A DNA stretch of 64,000 bases from Commensalibacter melissae (GTDB lineage Bacteria; Pseudomonadota; Alphaproteobacteria; Acetobacterales; Acetobacteraceae). A model generated the notes under the pieces. It saw only the letters and a list, made by a program, of their open reading frames with translations, was not told where the DNA came from and ran no database searches. The position numbers were made by a program, and so were the translations under genes. The stretch lies in NCBI RefSeq assembly GCF_009734185.1, contig NZ_CP046393.1, positions 984,501-1,048,500 of the forward strand. Reading direction: 5' to 3'. Below, piece after piece: positions 19,679 through 28,505 of the stretch (position 1 is its first letter; the number at the start of each line of letters is the position of its first letter).

Positions 19679-22360
19679 TTAATTTAAATGCAATAAAGCG
19701 GTTTTAAATCGCTTTTCAGATTTTTCTAACTGTTTTAACCGTTCACGATTTTCTTCAACAATTTCAGGTCTTGCCTTACTAAGAAAATTCTGGTTGGATA
19801 ATTTTTTATTCAGCTGTTCAATTTCCAATGCAATTTTTTCGATTTCCTTTGTTAAGCGTTCTTTTTCTTTCTTTATATCAATAATGCCTTGTAAAGGTAA
19901 AACTAAGATTGTATCATCTATAACTGTTTGAATCGAACCAGATGGTATTTCATTCTGTAATTTGGCAATAGATTGCACTCTGGCCATTCTGCCAATGGCA
20001 TCTGACCATTGTTCAATAATTTGGAAATGTTTTTGATCAATATATTTAACCAGAACAGGTATTAATTTTGCTGGCGGGATATTCATTTCAGCTTTTAAAA
20101 CACGAATTTCAGTTATTAATTTTATTATAAAATCTATTTCATCATTTGCCTTTTGAGAAATAGCTGTCTCCAATTCATAACTTTTTGGCCATGAAGACGT
20201 GATCAGGCTTCCTTTTTTACCAAATCCAAATTCAGCCCAAATAATTTCTGTTACAAACGGAATAACGGGATGTAAAATTTTTAACAAATTCTTTAATACA
20301 AAAGCAGTGATTGTTCTAACTTCTTTTACTGTATCGTGGTTATTTTTTTGAAACGCTGATTTTGCAAATTCTAAAAACCAATCACAAAATTTATCCCATG
20401 TAAAATGATAACAAACAGAAGCATATTCATCATAACGAAAATTATCCAGAGCAGCTGTGGCCTGTCTAATCGTTTTTGATAATTCTGCTAAAATCCATTG
20501 ACTTAGGGATAACTGAATATCGGATAGTGAAAATTCGGTATTTTCAGTCACTTGATTCATTTCGCAAAATCGTGCAGCATTCCATAACTTGGTGATGAAT
20601 GTACGATATTCCTCAATACGTTTTTTACCTAGTTTGATATCTCGACCCGGCCCTGTCAAAGCGCAAATAGTGAATCGCATTGCATCAGCACCGAACTCGT
20701 CGATTATTTCAATAGGATCGATACCATTCCCTTTGGTTTTGGACATTTTTTGACCTTTTTCGTCACGTACAAGTCCATGTAAATAAATGGTTTTAAAGGG
20801 AATATCTTTCATAAAATGCATTCCCATCATCATCATTCTCGCAACCCAAAAGAAAATGATATCAAAACCTGTTATCAACACGTTTCCGGGATAATAACGG
20901 TCTAGCTCTATTGTTTCATTTGGCCACCCCAATGTCGAAAATGGCCACAATGCGGATGAAAACCATGTATCCAAAACATCTTCATCTCTTCGTAATTCCT
21001 GCTCACATCCATAATATTTTAATGCTTGCTGTTTAGCCTCGTTTTCATCATAGGCTACAAAAACAGTATTATCAGGACCATACCACGCGGGTATTTGATG
21101 CCCCCACCATAATTGGCGACTTATACACCAGGGTTGCAGATCCCTCATCCAAGCAAAAAAAGTGTTTTCCCATTGTTTGGGAACGAATTTCATCCTTCCC
21201 GATTGTACCGCCCTGATAGCAGGTTCAGAAAGCGTTTTTGCGTCACAATACCATTGTGTGGTTAATCTAGGTTCAATAACTGCCCCTCCACGTTCAGCAT
21301 GAGGAACCTGATGTTTATGCGATTCTATTTTTTCAATATATTCAAGCTTTTTTAATTCTTCGACAATGATTTTGCGTGCTTTATCACGAGGTAATGATCG
21401 TAAAGAACATATAAAATCTGATTTTTCATTGTCAGTTAACTCATTTAGATCAATTGCTGCACTTTCATCCAAAATTGTTATCAATTTCAGGTTGTGACGA
21501 CGACCTACTTCAAAATCATTAAAATCATGAGCAGGTGTAATTTTCACTGCTCCTGTACCTTTTTCAGGATCTGAATATTCATCGGCAACAATTATAATTT
21601 CACGATTAGTTAATGGAACAACAACTTTTTTGCCTATCAGATCTTTATAACGGTCATCTTCTGGATGAACAGCGATTGCAGTATCACCCAACATTGTTTC
21701 TGGACGAGTTGTTGCAATAATGATAAATTGAGTATTATCCTCTACTAACGGGTATTTGATATACCAGAGATTTCCCTGTATTTCTCTATTTTCGACTTCA
21801 AGATCGGAAACGGCAGATCTGAAAACAGGATCCCAGTTCACCAAACGCTTATCCTGATAAATCAACCCTTCTCGATAAAGCGTGATGAAGACTTTTTTAA
21901 CAGCTTCAGACAAACCTTCATCCATTGTAAAGCGCTCTCTCCTCCAATCAAGAGATGCACCAACCCGTCTCAATTGTTGGGTAATTTGACCACCAGATTC
22001 CTCTTTCCATTGCCAGACACGTTCAATAAATTTTTCCCTACCCAAGATTTTACGATCAATGCCTTGAGCTGTTAATTGACGATCAACAACCAATTGAGTC
22101 GAAATACCGGCATGATCCGTACCTGGTTGCCACAACACATCATATCCCTGCATACGACGAAACCTTACAAGGGTATCCTGTAAGGTCATCGTTAGGGCAT
22201 GTCCTATGTGCAAGGTACCCGTCACATTTGGTGGCGGGATCATTATGGCAAAAGGTTTTCTTTCATTTATTTCCGGATTGGCTGAAAAAGAACCATTTTT
22301 TTCCCATATATGGTATAAATCGTTTTCACAAGCAGATGGATTAAATTTTTTATCTAACAT
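19679..22360 (-). CDS. valS: Valine--tRNA ligase
   Basis: ValRS charges tRNA-Val and edits threonine. The 893-residue class I synthetase has the HIGH-type motif PPNVTGTLHIGHALTM near residue 40, a CP1 editing domain (TTRPETMLGDTA), the KMSKS-type motif GQKMSKTKGNGIDP, the anticodon-binding domain, and a C-terminal coiled-coil arm (residues ~830-890, rich in Glu/Lys). Length matches alphaproteobacterial forms. The TolC-like gene lies 31 bp upstream on the same strand, so they may be co-transcribed. Confidence 0.97.
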   Translation of the reverse strand: MLDKKFNPSACENDLYHIWEKNGSFSANPEINERKPFAIMIPPPNVTGTLHIGHALTMTLQDTLVRFRRMQGYDVLWQPGTDHAGISTQLVVDRQLTAQGIDRKILGREKFIERVWQWKEESGGQITQQLRRVGASLDWRRERFTMDEGLSEAVKKVFITLYREGLIYQDKRLVNWDPVFRSAVSDLEVENREIQGNLWYIKYPLVEDNTQFIIIATTRPETMLGDTAIAVHPEDDRYKDLIGKKVVVPLTNREIIIVADEYSDPEKGTGAVKITPAHDFNDFEVGRRHNLKLITILDESAAIDLNELTDNEKSDFICSLRSLPRDKARKIIVEELKKLEYIEKIESHKHQVPHAERGGAVIEPRLTTQWYCDAKTLSEPAIRAVQSGRMKFVPKQWENTFFAWMRDLQPWCISRQLWWGHQIPAWYGPDNTVFVAYDENEAKQQALKYYGCEQELRRDEDVLDTWFSSALWPFSTLGWPNETIELDRYYPGNVLITGFDIIFFWVARMMMMGMHFMKDIPFKTIYLHGLVRDEKGQKMSKTKGNGIDPIEIIDEFGADAMRFTICALTGPGRDIKLGKKRIEEYRTFITKLWNAARFCEMNQVTENTEFSLSDIQLSLSQWILAELSKTIRQATAALDNFRYDEYASVCYHFTWDKFCDWFLEFAKSAFQKNNHDTVKEVRTITAFVLKNLLKILHPVIPFVTEIIWAEFGFGKKGSLITSSWPKSYELETAISQKANDEIDFIIKLITEIRVLKAEMNIPPAKLIPVLVKYIDQKHFQIIEQWSDAIGRMARVQSIAKLQNEIPSGSIQTVIDDTILVLPLQGIIDIKKEKERLTKEIEKIALEIEQLNKKLSNQNFLSKARPEIVEENRERLKQLEKSEKRFKTALLHLN

Positions 22361-22391
22361 TTATTATATTTATTATACTAAAGAAAAATTA

Positions 22392-23855
22392 TTAACGTCC
22401 AGGTTGATCCTGTGCGTAGTCACTCATACCCCACCATCTGTTTTTAACAGCATTATAATATGCTGTATAATCATAATGGGGAACATTCAGTTTAAGGTCT
22501 TGTGCCGTTAAACGCCCAATGGCTGAAGCAATACTATAAGATGCCGTTACCATTGAGCTTAAATTCTGAATAAGTGTGGTTTGTGAATTTAACAAGGTTT
22601 GTTGCTGTTGTAACATTTCCAATGTTGTACTTGTTCCAACAACAGCCTGTTTTTCAACACCAGCCAAAGCAATGATATTTGACGCAATGGCGGCACGGTT
22701 GCTTGCTATGGCCGCTTTGGCTGCCATTAATTTTTGCCAGTTTGTAGAGGCAAGCTGCATGGCACTTCTTCGTTGAGAACTGACTTGACGATGTGCAGCC
22801 TGAGCCAACTGTTTTGCTTCACGTATTTTAGAATATTCCGCACCACTTTGATAAATGGGAATGTTTAATTGCAACATACCCATTTTTTGATCTGATGTAT
22901 TTTGTCCTACTCCTTGATTGACCATGCGTTGATAGGATAAAGAAGCATTAAGCTTAGGCATAATTTCCGATATAGCCACATTTACATCATCTTTTTGTGA
23001 TGCTTCAGTAAACAGGGCTGAAATCACGTCTGGATTGTTTGATGCTGCCTGTGCAATTGCTTCCTGTTCTGTTTTGATCGGTAAAATCAAAGGTTGAGGT
23101 GGTTTGAGATTAGGAGCTGGCGCAATCCCCACAACTTGGGTATAGGTTGCCTCAGCACCACGCAAATCTCCTTCAGTCGTTTGACGCTGTGCTCGTGCTG
23201 CGGCTAATGCCGCTTCCGCCTGTGCAGAATCGGTTCGCGTAACTTCTCCAAGATTAAAACGCTGATGTGTGGCCTTGACCTGTTCAGCCAGAATTTTTTC
23301 ATTGTTAATATTAATCTGTAACAACTGCTGATATTGTATAACAGCTACATAAGCATCAATAACCTTGCTAAAAACCTTTTGTTCAGTTGATAAAAGTTTT
23401 GCCCTTTCAGCCATGACCTTGTTTATTGCCTCATGCGTTTGAGCAGTCGTTTTCCCACCCTGATAAATAGGTTGTGTTATATTAACATTTGCACCATATC
23501 CAAGTCGTCCACCTGATTTTTGTTCTGTAGTAGATTTAGGATAATGAACTCCTGCAGCACCTAATGCCGGTTCAGACACACCTAAGTTATAACCCTCTGT
23601 CACAACACCAGTCAAACCAGTCGTGATAGTCGGTCTCCAACCTGCATGTGCTGTCGAAACCTGTTCATCCACGGCTCTCAAGCTGGCACGTTCCTGTTGC
23701 AAATCTGGATTGGTTAGATAAGCTGTCGCCAGAGCTTCTTCAAGCGTATGCGGAATAAAACTTGGCATACCTGATCCATCATAATTTTGAGCATATACAG
23801 TAGTCGATGCAAAAAATGTTAATAAACTTATTCCAAAATTACGATTGACGATCAT
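22392..23855 (-). CDS. TolC-family outer-membrane efflux channel
   Basis: Outer-membrane factor that forms the exit duct for type I secretion or RND-type efflux. The 487-residue product has an N-terminal signal peptide (hydrophobic core LLTFFASTTVYA) and two duplicated helical halves rich in Ala/Gln, typical of OEP domains: TLEEALATAYLTNPDLQQERA near the start and NIPIYQSGAEYSKIREAKQLA in the second half. No partner inner-membrane pump is in the window. A PCMT-like gene precedes it by about 50 bp, a pairing I recall in other alphaproteobacteria. Symbol withheld because paralogues are common. Confidence 0.9.
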   Translation of the reverse strand: MIVNRNFGISLLTFFASTTVYAQNYDGSGMPSFIPHTLEEALATAYLTNPDLQQERASLRAVDEQVSTAHAGWRPTITTGLTGVVTEGYNLGVSEPALGAAGVHYPKSTTEQKSGGRLGYGANVNITQPIYQGGKTTAQTHEAINKVMAERAKLLSTEQKVFSKVIDAYVAVIQYQQLLQININNEKILAEQVKATHQRFNLGEVTRTDSAQAEAALAAARAQRQTTEGDLRGAEATYTQVVGIAPAPNLKPPQPLILPIKTEQEAIAQAASNNPDVISALFTEASQKDDVNVAISEIMPKLNASLSYQRMVNQGVGQNTSDQKMGMLQLNIPIYQSGAEYSKIREAKQLAQAAHRQVSSQRRSAMQLASTNWQKLMAAKAAIASNRAAIASNIIALAGVEKQAVVGTSTTLEMLQQQQTLLNSQTTLIQNLSSMVTASYSIASAIGRLTAQDLKLNVPHYDYTAYYNAVKNRWWGMSDYAQDQPGR

Positions 23856-23909
23856 GATAATACCTTATTAATAACATTTCAAAATAAAATAGCAGCTAAA
23901 AAATATAAA

Positions 23910-24557
23910 TTATTTCATGAATTCTGGTAAATAAGGTAAGGCAGCATAAAAACTTTTTTGTATTACTATACCTTCATCAATCTTTTTTGCTGTAACTGCA
24001 TGACCTATATCACCATCTTTTTTTAATACCGTAATAATATGACCATTTTTATTTAATTGATCAATCAGTTTTTTTGAAATTTCCTTAATACAGCCGTCAA
24101 TTATTATGGCATCATAAAATTTATTTTTTGGATATCCATCCTGTAATATTCCATCACACCATTGCACGTCAGATGCATATTTATTACAGAATTTTTTTCC
24201 AATAACAGACAACTTTTCATTTTCTTCCAATGCATATACTTCCGCACCCATTAAGGAAATAATGGCTGAAAGATATCCAGTCCCTGCACCAATAACCAAT
24301 ATTTTTTGCTTTGCTTCAATATTTGCTAGTTGAACAAGTCTGGCAAGCACTCTTGGCTCACTAAGATACCGTTGATCAAAAAGTGAAATATTAATATCTG
24401 AATAAGCCATTTCTTTTTGGTTATTCAGAACACAATATTCGCGTGGTAAAACACGCATTATTTCTATTAATTTAACATGACTGACTTCAGCTGGACGTAA
24501 CTGATTTTCAATCATGTTTTGCCGGGCCTGAACAAAATCAAAATTCGGATGGGTCAT
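23910..24557 (-). CDS. Protein-L-isoaspartate O-methyltransferase family protein
   Basis: SAM-dependent methyltransferase of the PCMT family, which repairs isoaspartyl residues in aged proteins. The 215-residue product shows the N-terminal RQNMIENQLRP, the SAM loop ILVIGAGTGYLSAII near residue 80, and DAIIIDGCI. The exact PCMT motif around the substrate loop is diverged, so true repair activity is uncertain; genes of this subgroup upstream of tolC are often annotated only as PCMT-like. Start MTHPNFDFVQAR fits the subgroup. Confidence 0.82.
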   Translation of the reverse strand: MTHPNFDFVQARQNMIENQLRPAEVSHVKLIEIMRVLPREYCVLNNQKEMAYSDINISLFDQRYLSEPRVLARLVQLANIEAKQKILVIGAGTGYLSAIISLMGAEVYALEENEKLSVIGKKFCNKYASDVQWCDGILQDGYPKNKFYDAIIIDGCIKEISKKLIDQLNKNGHIITVLKKDGDIGHAVTAKKIDEGIVIQKSFYAALPYLPEFMK

Positions 24558-24693
24558 TGTTTATAAAATCTCTATATCTATGCTTTCAAAATTAATACCA
24601 TGAACTACTCAAATATGAAAAGTAAAGTTTTTATACATTTTTTTCTTGACCTTTTTACCAATTTCATTGATATAGGCAATAGCTTGATCAAAT

Positions 24694-24768
24694 GGTCCGG
24701 TGGCAGAGTGGCTCATGCAGCGGATTGCAAATCCGTTTACGGGGGTTCAATTCCCTCCCGGACCTCCA
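24694..24768 (+). tRNA. tRNA-Cys (anticodon GCA)
   Basis: A full cloverleaf is visible: acceptor GGTCCGG/CCGGACC, D-arm with GCA/TGC stem, anticodon stem-loop with loop TTGCAAA (GCA at 24727-24729), a 4-nt variable loop, and a T-arm with TTCAATT. The 3' CCA is encoded (24766-24768) after discriminator U, the usual base for tRNA-Cys. It is transcribed away from the PCMT gene and stops 4 bp short of the convergent SDR stop codon. Confidence 0.96.
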
Positions 24769-24772
24769 GATC

Positions 24773-25606
24773 TCAAGATTGTTTCACTCTAAGATGAGAG
24801 AGAATAAAGTCTTTTAATCTGTTAGGCATAACAAGATCAATCCATTTTAGATAAACAAACAATTTAGGCATAATTAGCTCTGCTTTTCCCTCATTAACCG
24901 CTTTAATTATTTTTTGAGTTGCGGTTTCTAATGAAATCATAAAAGGTTTGTTACATTCCAACCTTTGGCTCATGGGTGTATCGACAAATCCAGGAGTAAT
25001 TAAAGTGATTTTTATATTCCATTTTTTCACGGAAATTCTCAAAGAATCAACAAAACGACTTAAACCGGCTTTTGAACTACTATAGGCAGTTGCAAAAGGC
25101 AATGAATGAAATGCAGCAACCGAACCGACAAAGACCAATTGTCCATAAATTCCACGATCAATCATTTGTTGAGCTATTTTATTACTCATTACACATGGTG
25201 TTACATAATTTAAATGCATCAGTTTCAATAATAACTCATCACTTTCCAAATTGTTTTTATCCTCCCTTATATCCCCAGAACCGGCAGCCATGATTGCCAT
25301 ATCAATTGTATAATTGCTTAATAATGTTTCCAGTTGGCGTAAGCTATTTTTTGAATCTGCAAGATCGATACTAAATATTTGAACCTTTGCCCCTTTGTTT
25401 AGACATAATTGTGCCGTTCTATCCAACTTTTCTTGAGAACGACCCCATAAAAAAAGAGTTTTGCCTTTGTTTGCACATGCTATTGCCAACGATTGGCCTA
25501 TTCCACTGGAAGCCCCGGTAATCAGAATATTTTTTGCAGAATTAAATTGAGTTTTTGGTTGATAATTTAAGGTTTGATTGTTTTTTGATAAATTTATATC
25601 TATCAA
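24773..25606 (-). CDS. SDR family NAD(P)-dependent oxidoreductase
   Basis: A classical short-chain dehydrogenase/reductase of unknown substrate. The 277-residue product has the cofactor motif TGASSGIG at about residues 31-38, MAAGSG in place of NNAG, the catalytic Ser in FVGSVAAF and the YSSSK pair of Tyr and Lys near residue 175. After the PG-motif (TPGFVDTPM) a ~70-residue tail ends in a basic/hydrophobic segment that could touch the membrane. It is divergent from the GNAT-like gene and convergent with tRNA-Cys. Confidence 0.9.
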   Translation of the reverse strand: MIDINLSKNNQTLNYQPKTQFNSAKNILITGASSGIGQSLAIACANKGKTLFLWGRSQEKLDRTAQLCLNKGAKVQIFSIDLADSKNSLRQLETLLSNYTIDMAIMAAGSGDIREDKNNLESDELLLKLMHLNYVTPCVMSNKIAQQMIDRGIYGQLVFVGSVAAFHSLPFATAYSSSKAGLSRFVDSLRISVKKWNIKITLITPGFVDTPMSQRLECNKPFMISLETATQKIIKAVNEGKAELIMPKLFVYLKWIDLVMPNRLKDFILSHLRVKQS

Positions 25607-25703
25607 GACAAAATCCTTTTATATATAAAAGCAGAAAATGCTATTTTATAGTTTACATTGGTAAAATTCAAAAATAATAATTCATAATTTCTATGGTTTT
25701 TAC

Positions 25704-26870
25704 ATGTCCCTTAATTCTTGCTCCATGAATAATATTGATATTGTTCCTGTTCAAACCAAACAACAGCTTAAACTTTTTATTCAATTGCCACGTCTTCTAT
25801 ATAAAGGTTTATCTGGATATGTCCCTCCCTTGGACTGGCAAGAATCAAGCTTATTAGATCCAAAAAAATCAGCTTTTTTTCGATATGGTTCAGCAAAATA
25901 TTTCATAGCATATAAAAATCATCAACCTGTTGGACGTATTTCTGCACAAATTGATCCGAATGCGTTAAGACAATGGAAGGAACCTGTCGGTTTGTTCGGT
26001 GCATTGGATACAATTGATGATTTATGCGTCGTAAAAAAATTAATAGACGCTGCAACCAAATGGTTGAAACATAATGGCATGGAAAAAATCAGGGGACCTT
26101 ATACTCTAAATGCCAATTCTGAAATAGGGATAATGATAACAGGGCAAAATGCCTTACCAACCGTTGCCATTCCCTGGCATCCAACTTGGCTTCATCACCA
26201 TATTGAAGCAGTCGGTCTTGAAAAAGCCATGGATCTACTTTCATATCAGATGAAATTCGGTCCACAAGCTAAACAGGCCCATAAAATACCTGCAGGTTTG
26301 AAAATGGGATGTGGAAAATTGGGTAACATTACAACCAGAAAATTAAATACAAAAGAAATTGCGAGAGATGGTGAAATTCTTCGCCAACTTTACAATGATG
26401 CATGGCATGATACTTGGGGCTTTGTTCCTCTCACCTCAATCGAGATGTCTGTATTAATTAAAGATTTAAAATCCATGCTAAAACCTGATAATTTTGTTCT
26501 GGTTGAACAAAATTATATTCCAGTGGCTGTTGCTTTGGTAATTCCCAATATTTATGATTTAATCATTGATATCGGACCTGATCCATCCCTTTTGGGATAT
26601 AGTAAATTGATTTATCGAATCTTACGACACCAATTTCATTCAGCCCGCGTTATTTTGCTTGGTATAAGTGGATCCATAAGAGATACAGCTCTGGGAGCTT
26701 TGATGCCATCATTGGTTATATCCGAACTTTTTGAACGTGGAGAAGTCTTACCCTATAAAACAATTGAATTGGGATGGATTTTGGAAACAAATCATGGTAT
26801 GCGAAACTTAATTGAACGGATTGTTCCAGAACCCAATAAAATTCATCGAATGTATGAAATGAAAATATAA
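25704..26870 (+). CDS. GNAT-like N-acetyltransferase-fold protein
   Basis: The 388-residue product resembles large, poorly characterised GNAT-fold proteins found across proteobacteria. The N-terminal half has LPRLLYKGLSGYVPPLDWQ and AYKNHQPVGRISAQIDP, the latter matching the core beta strands, then FGALDTIDD and an Asn-rich RGPYTLNANSEIGIMI. The C-terminal half has a second acetyltransferase-like region with DAWHDTWGFVPLT. Substrate unknown. It is a single gene between a divergent SDR and the convergent hflX (6 bp between stops). Confidence 0.7.
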   Translation: MSLNSCSMNNIDIVPVQTKQQLKLFIQLPRLLYKGLSGYVPPLDWQESSLLDPKKSAFFRYGSAKYFIAYKNHQPVGRISAQIDPNALRQWKEPVGLFGALDTIDDLCVVKKLIDAATKWLKHNGMEKIRGPYTLNANSEIGIMITGQNALPTVAIPWHPTWLHHHIEAVGLEKAMDLLSYQMKFGPQAKQAHKIPAGLKMGCGKLGNITTRKLNTKEIARDGEILRQLYNDAWHDTWGFVPLTSIEMSVLIKDLKSMLKPDNFVLVEQNYIPVAVALVIPNIYDLIIDIGPDPSLLGYSKLIYRILRHQFHSARVILLGISGSIRDTALGALMPSLVISELFERGEVLPYKTIELGWILETNHGMRNLIERIVPEPNKIHRMYEMKI

Positions 26871-26876
26871 AAAATT

Positions 26877-28166
26877 TTAGTACGTATAAAGCTGTTCAAA
26901 TCGAGCTCTATCTATAGGAGAAAGTAACAGCGTTATCTGAATGATTTTTTCGCTATCATGACGCTCAAGAATTTCTCCATGATCATAAAGCCATGCTAAA
27001 GCTGAACCATCAACAATATCAATAGCATATGTTAATTTTTCCATTGAACATTGCAGTCTTTGATCAATTTTAGAAATGAGCGAGGGTAGATTTTGTCCTG
27101 TCAAGGCAGATACACCGACAATATTATCATTTTTGCCTGTTAATTCAGTATAATCTACGAGGTCGATTTTATTGAGAACTTCAATTGTCGATGACCTCCA
27201 GTTTTCACTCAATACATCATCTTTCACCATCATGTCCAATACAGAAGAAACATCTTGTTGTTGTTGACGGGTCTCTGGATGTGAAATGTCTCTTACATGT
27301 AATATGATATCCGCTTCGGAAATTTCTTCAAGCGTTGCTCTAAAAGCAGCTATCAATTCGGTTGGGAGGTCGCTAATAAAACCAACTGTATCAGAAAGAA
27401 TGACTGTTTTTCCTGATGGCAGATCAATCTTGCGCATGGTTGGATCAAGTGTAGCAAAAAGTTGATCCTGAGCATGAACAGAAGCCCCTGTCAAATGATT
27501 AAATAAAGTGGATTTTCCTGCATTTGTATAGCCAACTAAGGCAATTATAGGAAAAGGGACTTTTCTTCGAGCCTTACGATGCAATCCTCTTGTCCTTCGA
27601 ACCTGCTCAAGATCTTTTTTTAAACGAGTAATCCGTTCATCAATCAGCCTTCTATCCGCTTCAATTTGGGTTTCACCGGGCCCCCCCATAAATCCAAACC
27701 CACCTCTCTGCCTTTCTAAATGAGTCCATGATCTAACCAGTCGGCTACGCTGATATTGTAGGTGGGCAAGTTCAACCTGTAACACACCTTCTCTGGTCTG
27801 CGCTCTTTCACCAAAAATATCCAGTATTAAGGCTGTTCGATCTATAACCTTACAATTAAGTTCTTTTTCAAGGTTTCGTTGTTGAATTGGACTTAAACGT
27901 GCATCAAAAATAACAACTTGAATCTTTTTCTCAATAATAACAGATTTTAAATTTTCGATATTTCCCCGCCCTATTAAGGTTGAAGAACGGAATGACCGAA
28001 TATTTATAATCTCTCTATAGGCAATATCAATTTTAATAGATGATACTAATCCAACAATCTCATCAAGCCTAGATTTAGAATTCCTATCATTTTGTTTTAG
28101 ATTTACATCCCATGGAACAATGACTGCAGCAAAATTTGATGATTTCACTGAATCGGATTCAATCAT
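26877..28166 (-). CDS. hflX: Ribosome-associated GTPase HflX
   Basis: HflX is a GTPase that splits stalled or heat-damaged ribosomes. The 429-residue product has the N-terminal HflX domain with FDARLSPIQQRNLE, a Gly-rich linker (QRGGFGFMGGPGETQIE), then the G domain: G1 GYTNAGKSTLFNHL near residue 210, G3 DTVGF, and NKID. Length is typical. It sits 12 bp after hfq, the conserved ntrX-hfq-hflX arrangement. Confidence 0.96.
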   Translation of the reverse strand: MIESDSVKSSNFAAVIVPWDVNLKQNDRNSKSRLDEIVGLVSSIKIDIAYREIINIRSFRSSTLIGRGNIENLKSVIIEKKIQVVIFDARLSPIQQRNLEKELNCKVIDRTALILDIFGERAQTREGVLQVELAHLQYQRSRLVRSWTHLERQRGGFGFMGGPGETQIEADRRLIDERITRLKKDLEQVRRTRGLHRKARRKVPFPIIALVGYTNAGKSTLFNHLTGASVHAQDQLFATLDPTMRKIDLPSGKTVILSDTVGFISDLPTELIAAFRATLEEISEADIILHVRDISHPETRQQQQDVSSVLDMMVKDDVLSENWRSSTIEVLNKIDLVDYTELTGKNDNIVGVSALTGQNLPSLISKIDQRLQCSMEKLTYAIDIVDGSALAWLYDHGEILERHDSEKIIQITLLLSPIDRARFEQLYTY

Positions 28167-28178
28167 AAATATAAATTC

Positions 28179-28451
28179 TCACTTTTCTTCAGATGTTGTG
28201 GAAGTTGAAGTCGCTGCAGGTACATTAAAGGGGAGTTGAACAGGTGACGAGGGCATAATCGTACTTACAGCATGTTTATAAACGAGCTGCGCATGACTTT
28301 CTCTACGTAATAATATGGAGAAATTATCAAATCCAGAAATGATTCCCTGTAATTTCACGCCATTCACTAAGAAAATAGTAACTGAAACTTTGGAACGACG
28401 GATCTGATTTAAAAAAACATCTTGAATATTTTGATATGTATCTTTTGACAA
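28179..28451 (-). CDS. hfq: RNA chaperone Hfq
   Basis: Hfq is the hexameric Sm-like chaperone for small RNAs. From the TTG at 28451 the product is 90 residues: [18 protein letters not shown], Sm1 [15 protein letters not shown] and [10 protein letters not shown], and Sm2 [10 protein letters not shown], then a short Pro/Thr/Ser-rich tail. A GTG at 28472 would add seven residues but lacks a ribosome site. The TTG has AAGG 7 nt before it and gives the N-terminus usual in this group. Gly-Phe replaces the common Thr-Trp in the loop before FDNFS. It lies between ntrX and hflX. Confidence 0.95.
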   Translation of the reverse strand: MSKDTYQNIQDVFLNQIRRSKVSVTIFLVNGVKLQGIISGFDNFSILLRRESHAQLVYKHAVSTIMPSSPVQLPFNVPAATSTSTTSEEK

Positions 28452-28458
28452 AATAAAA

Positions 28459-28462
28459 CCTT
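28459..28462 (-). promoter_or_regulatory. Ribosome binding site that decides the hfq start
   Basis: AAGG on the minus strand, 7 nt before the TTG at 28451. There is no comparable site before the in-frame GTG at 28472, so initiation of hfq at the TTG is favoured. Confidence 0.6.
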
Positions 28463-28505
28463 TACCAATCACTTTATGAAATTGAAACTTGCATATATTA
28501 ACAGT

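Noticed and set aside
24600-24797. Plus-strand frame of 65 codons
   Set aside because: It runs through tRNA-Cys and has no family resemblance.
28452-28472. Seven-residue N-terminal extension of Hfq from GTG 28472
   Set aside because: No ribosome site before the GTG, while the TTG at 28451 has a well-spaced AAGG and the usual N-terminus.
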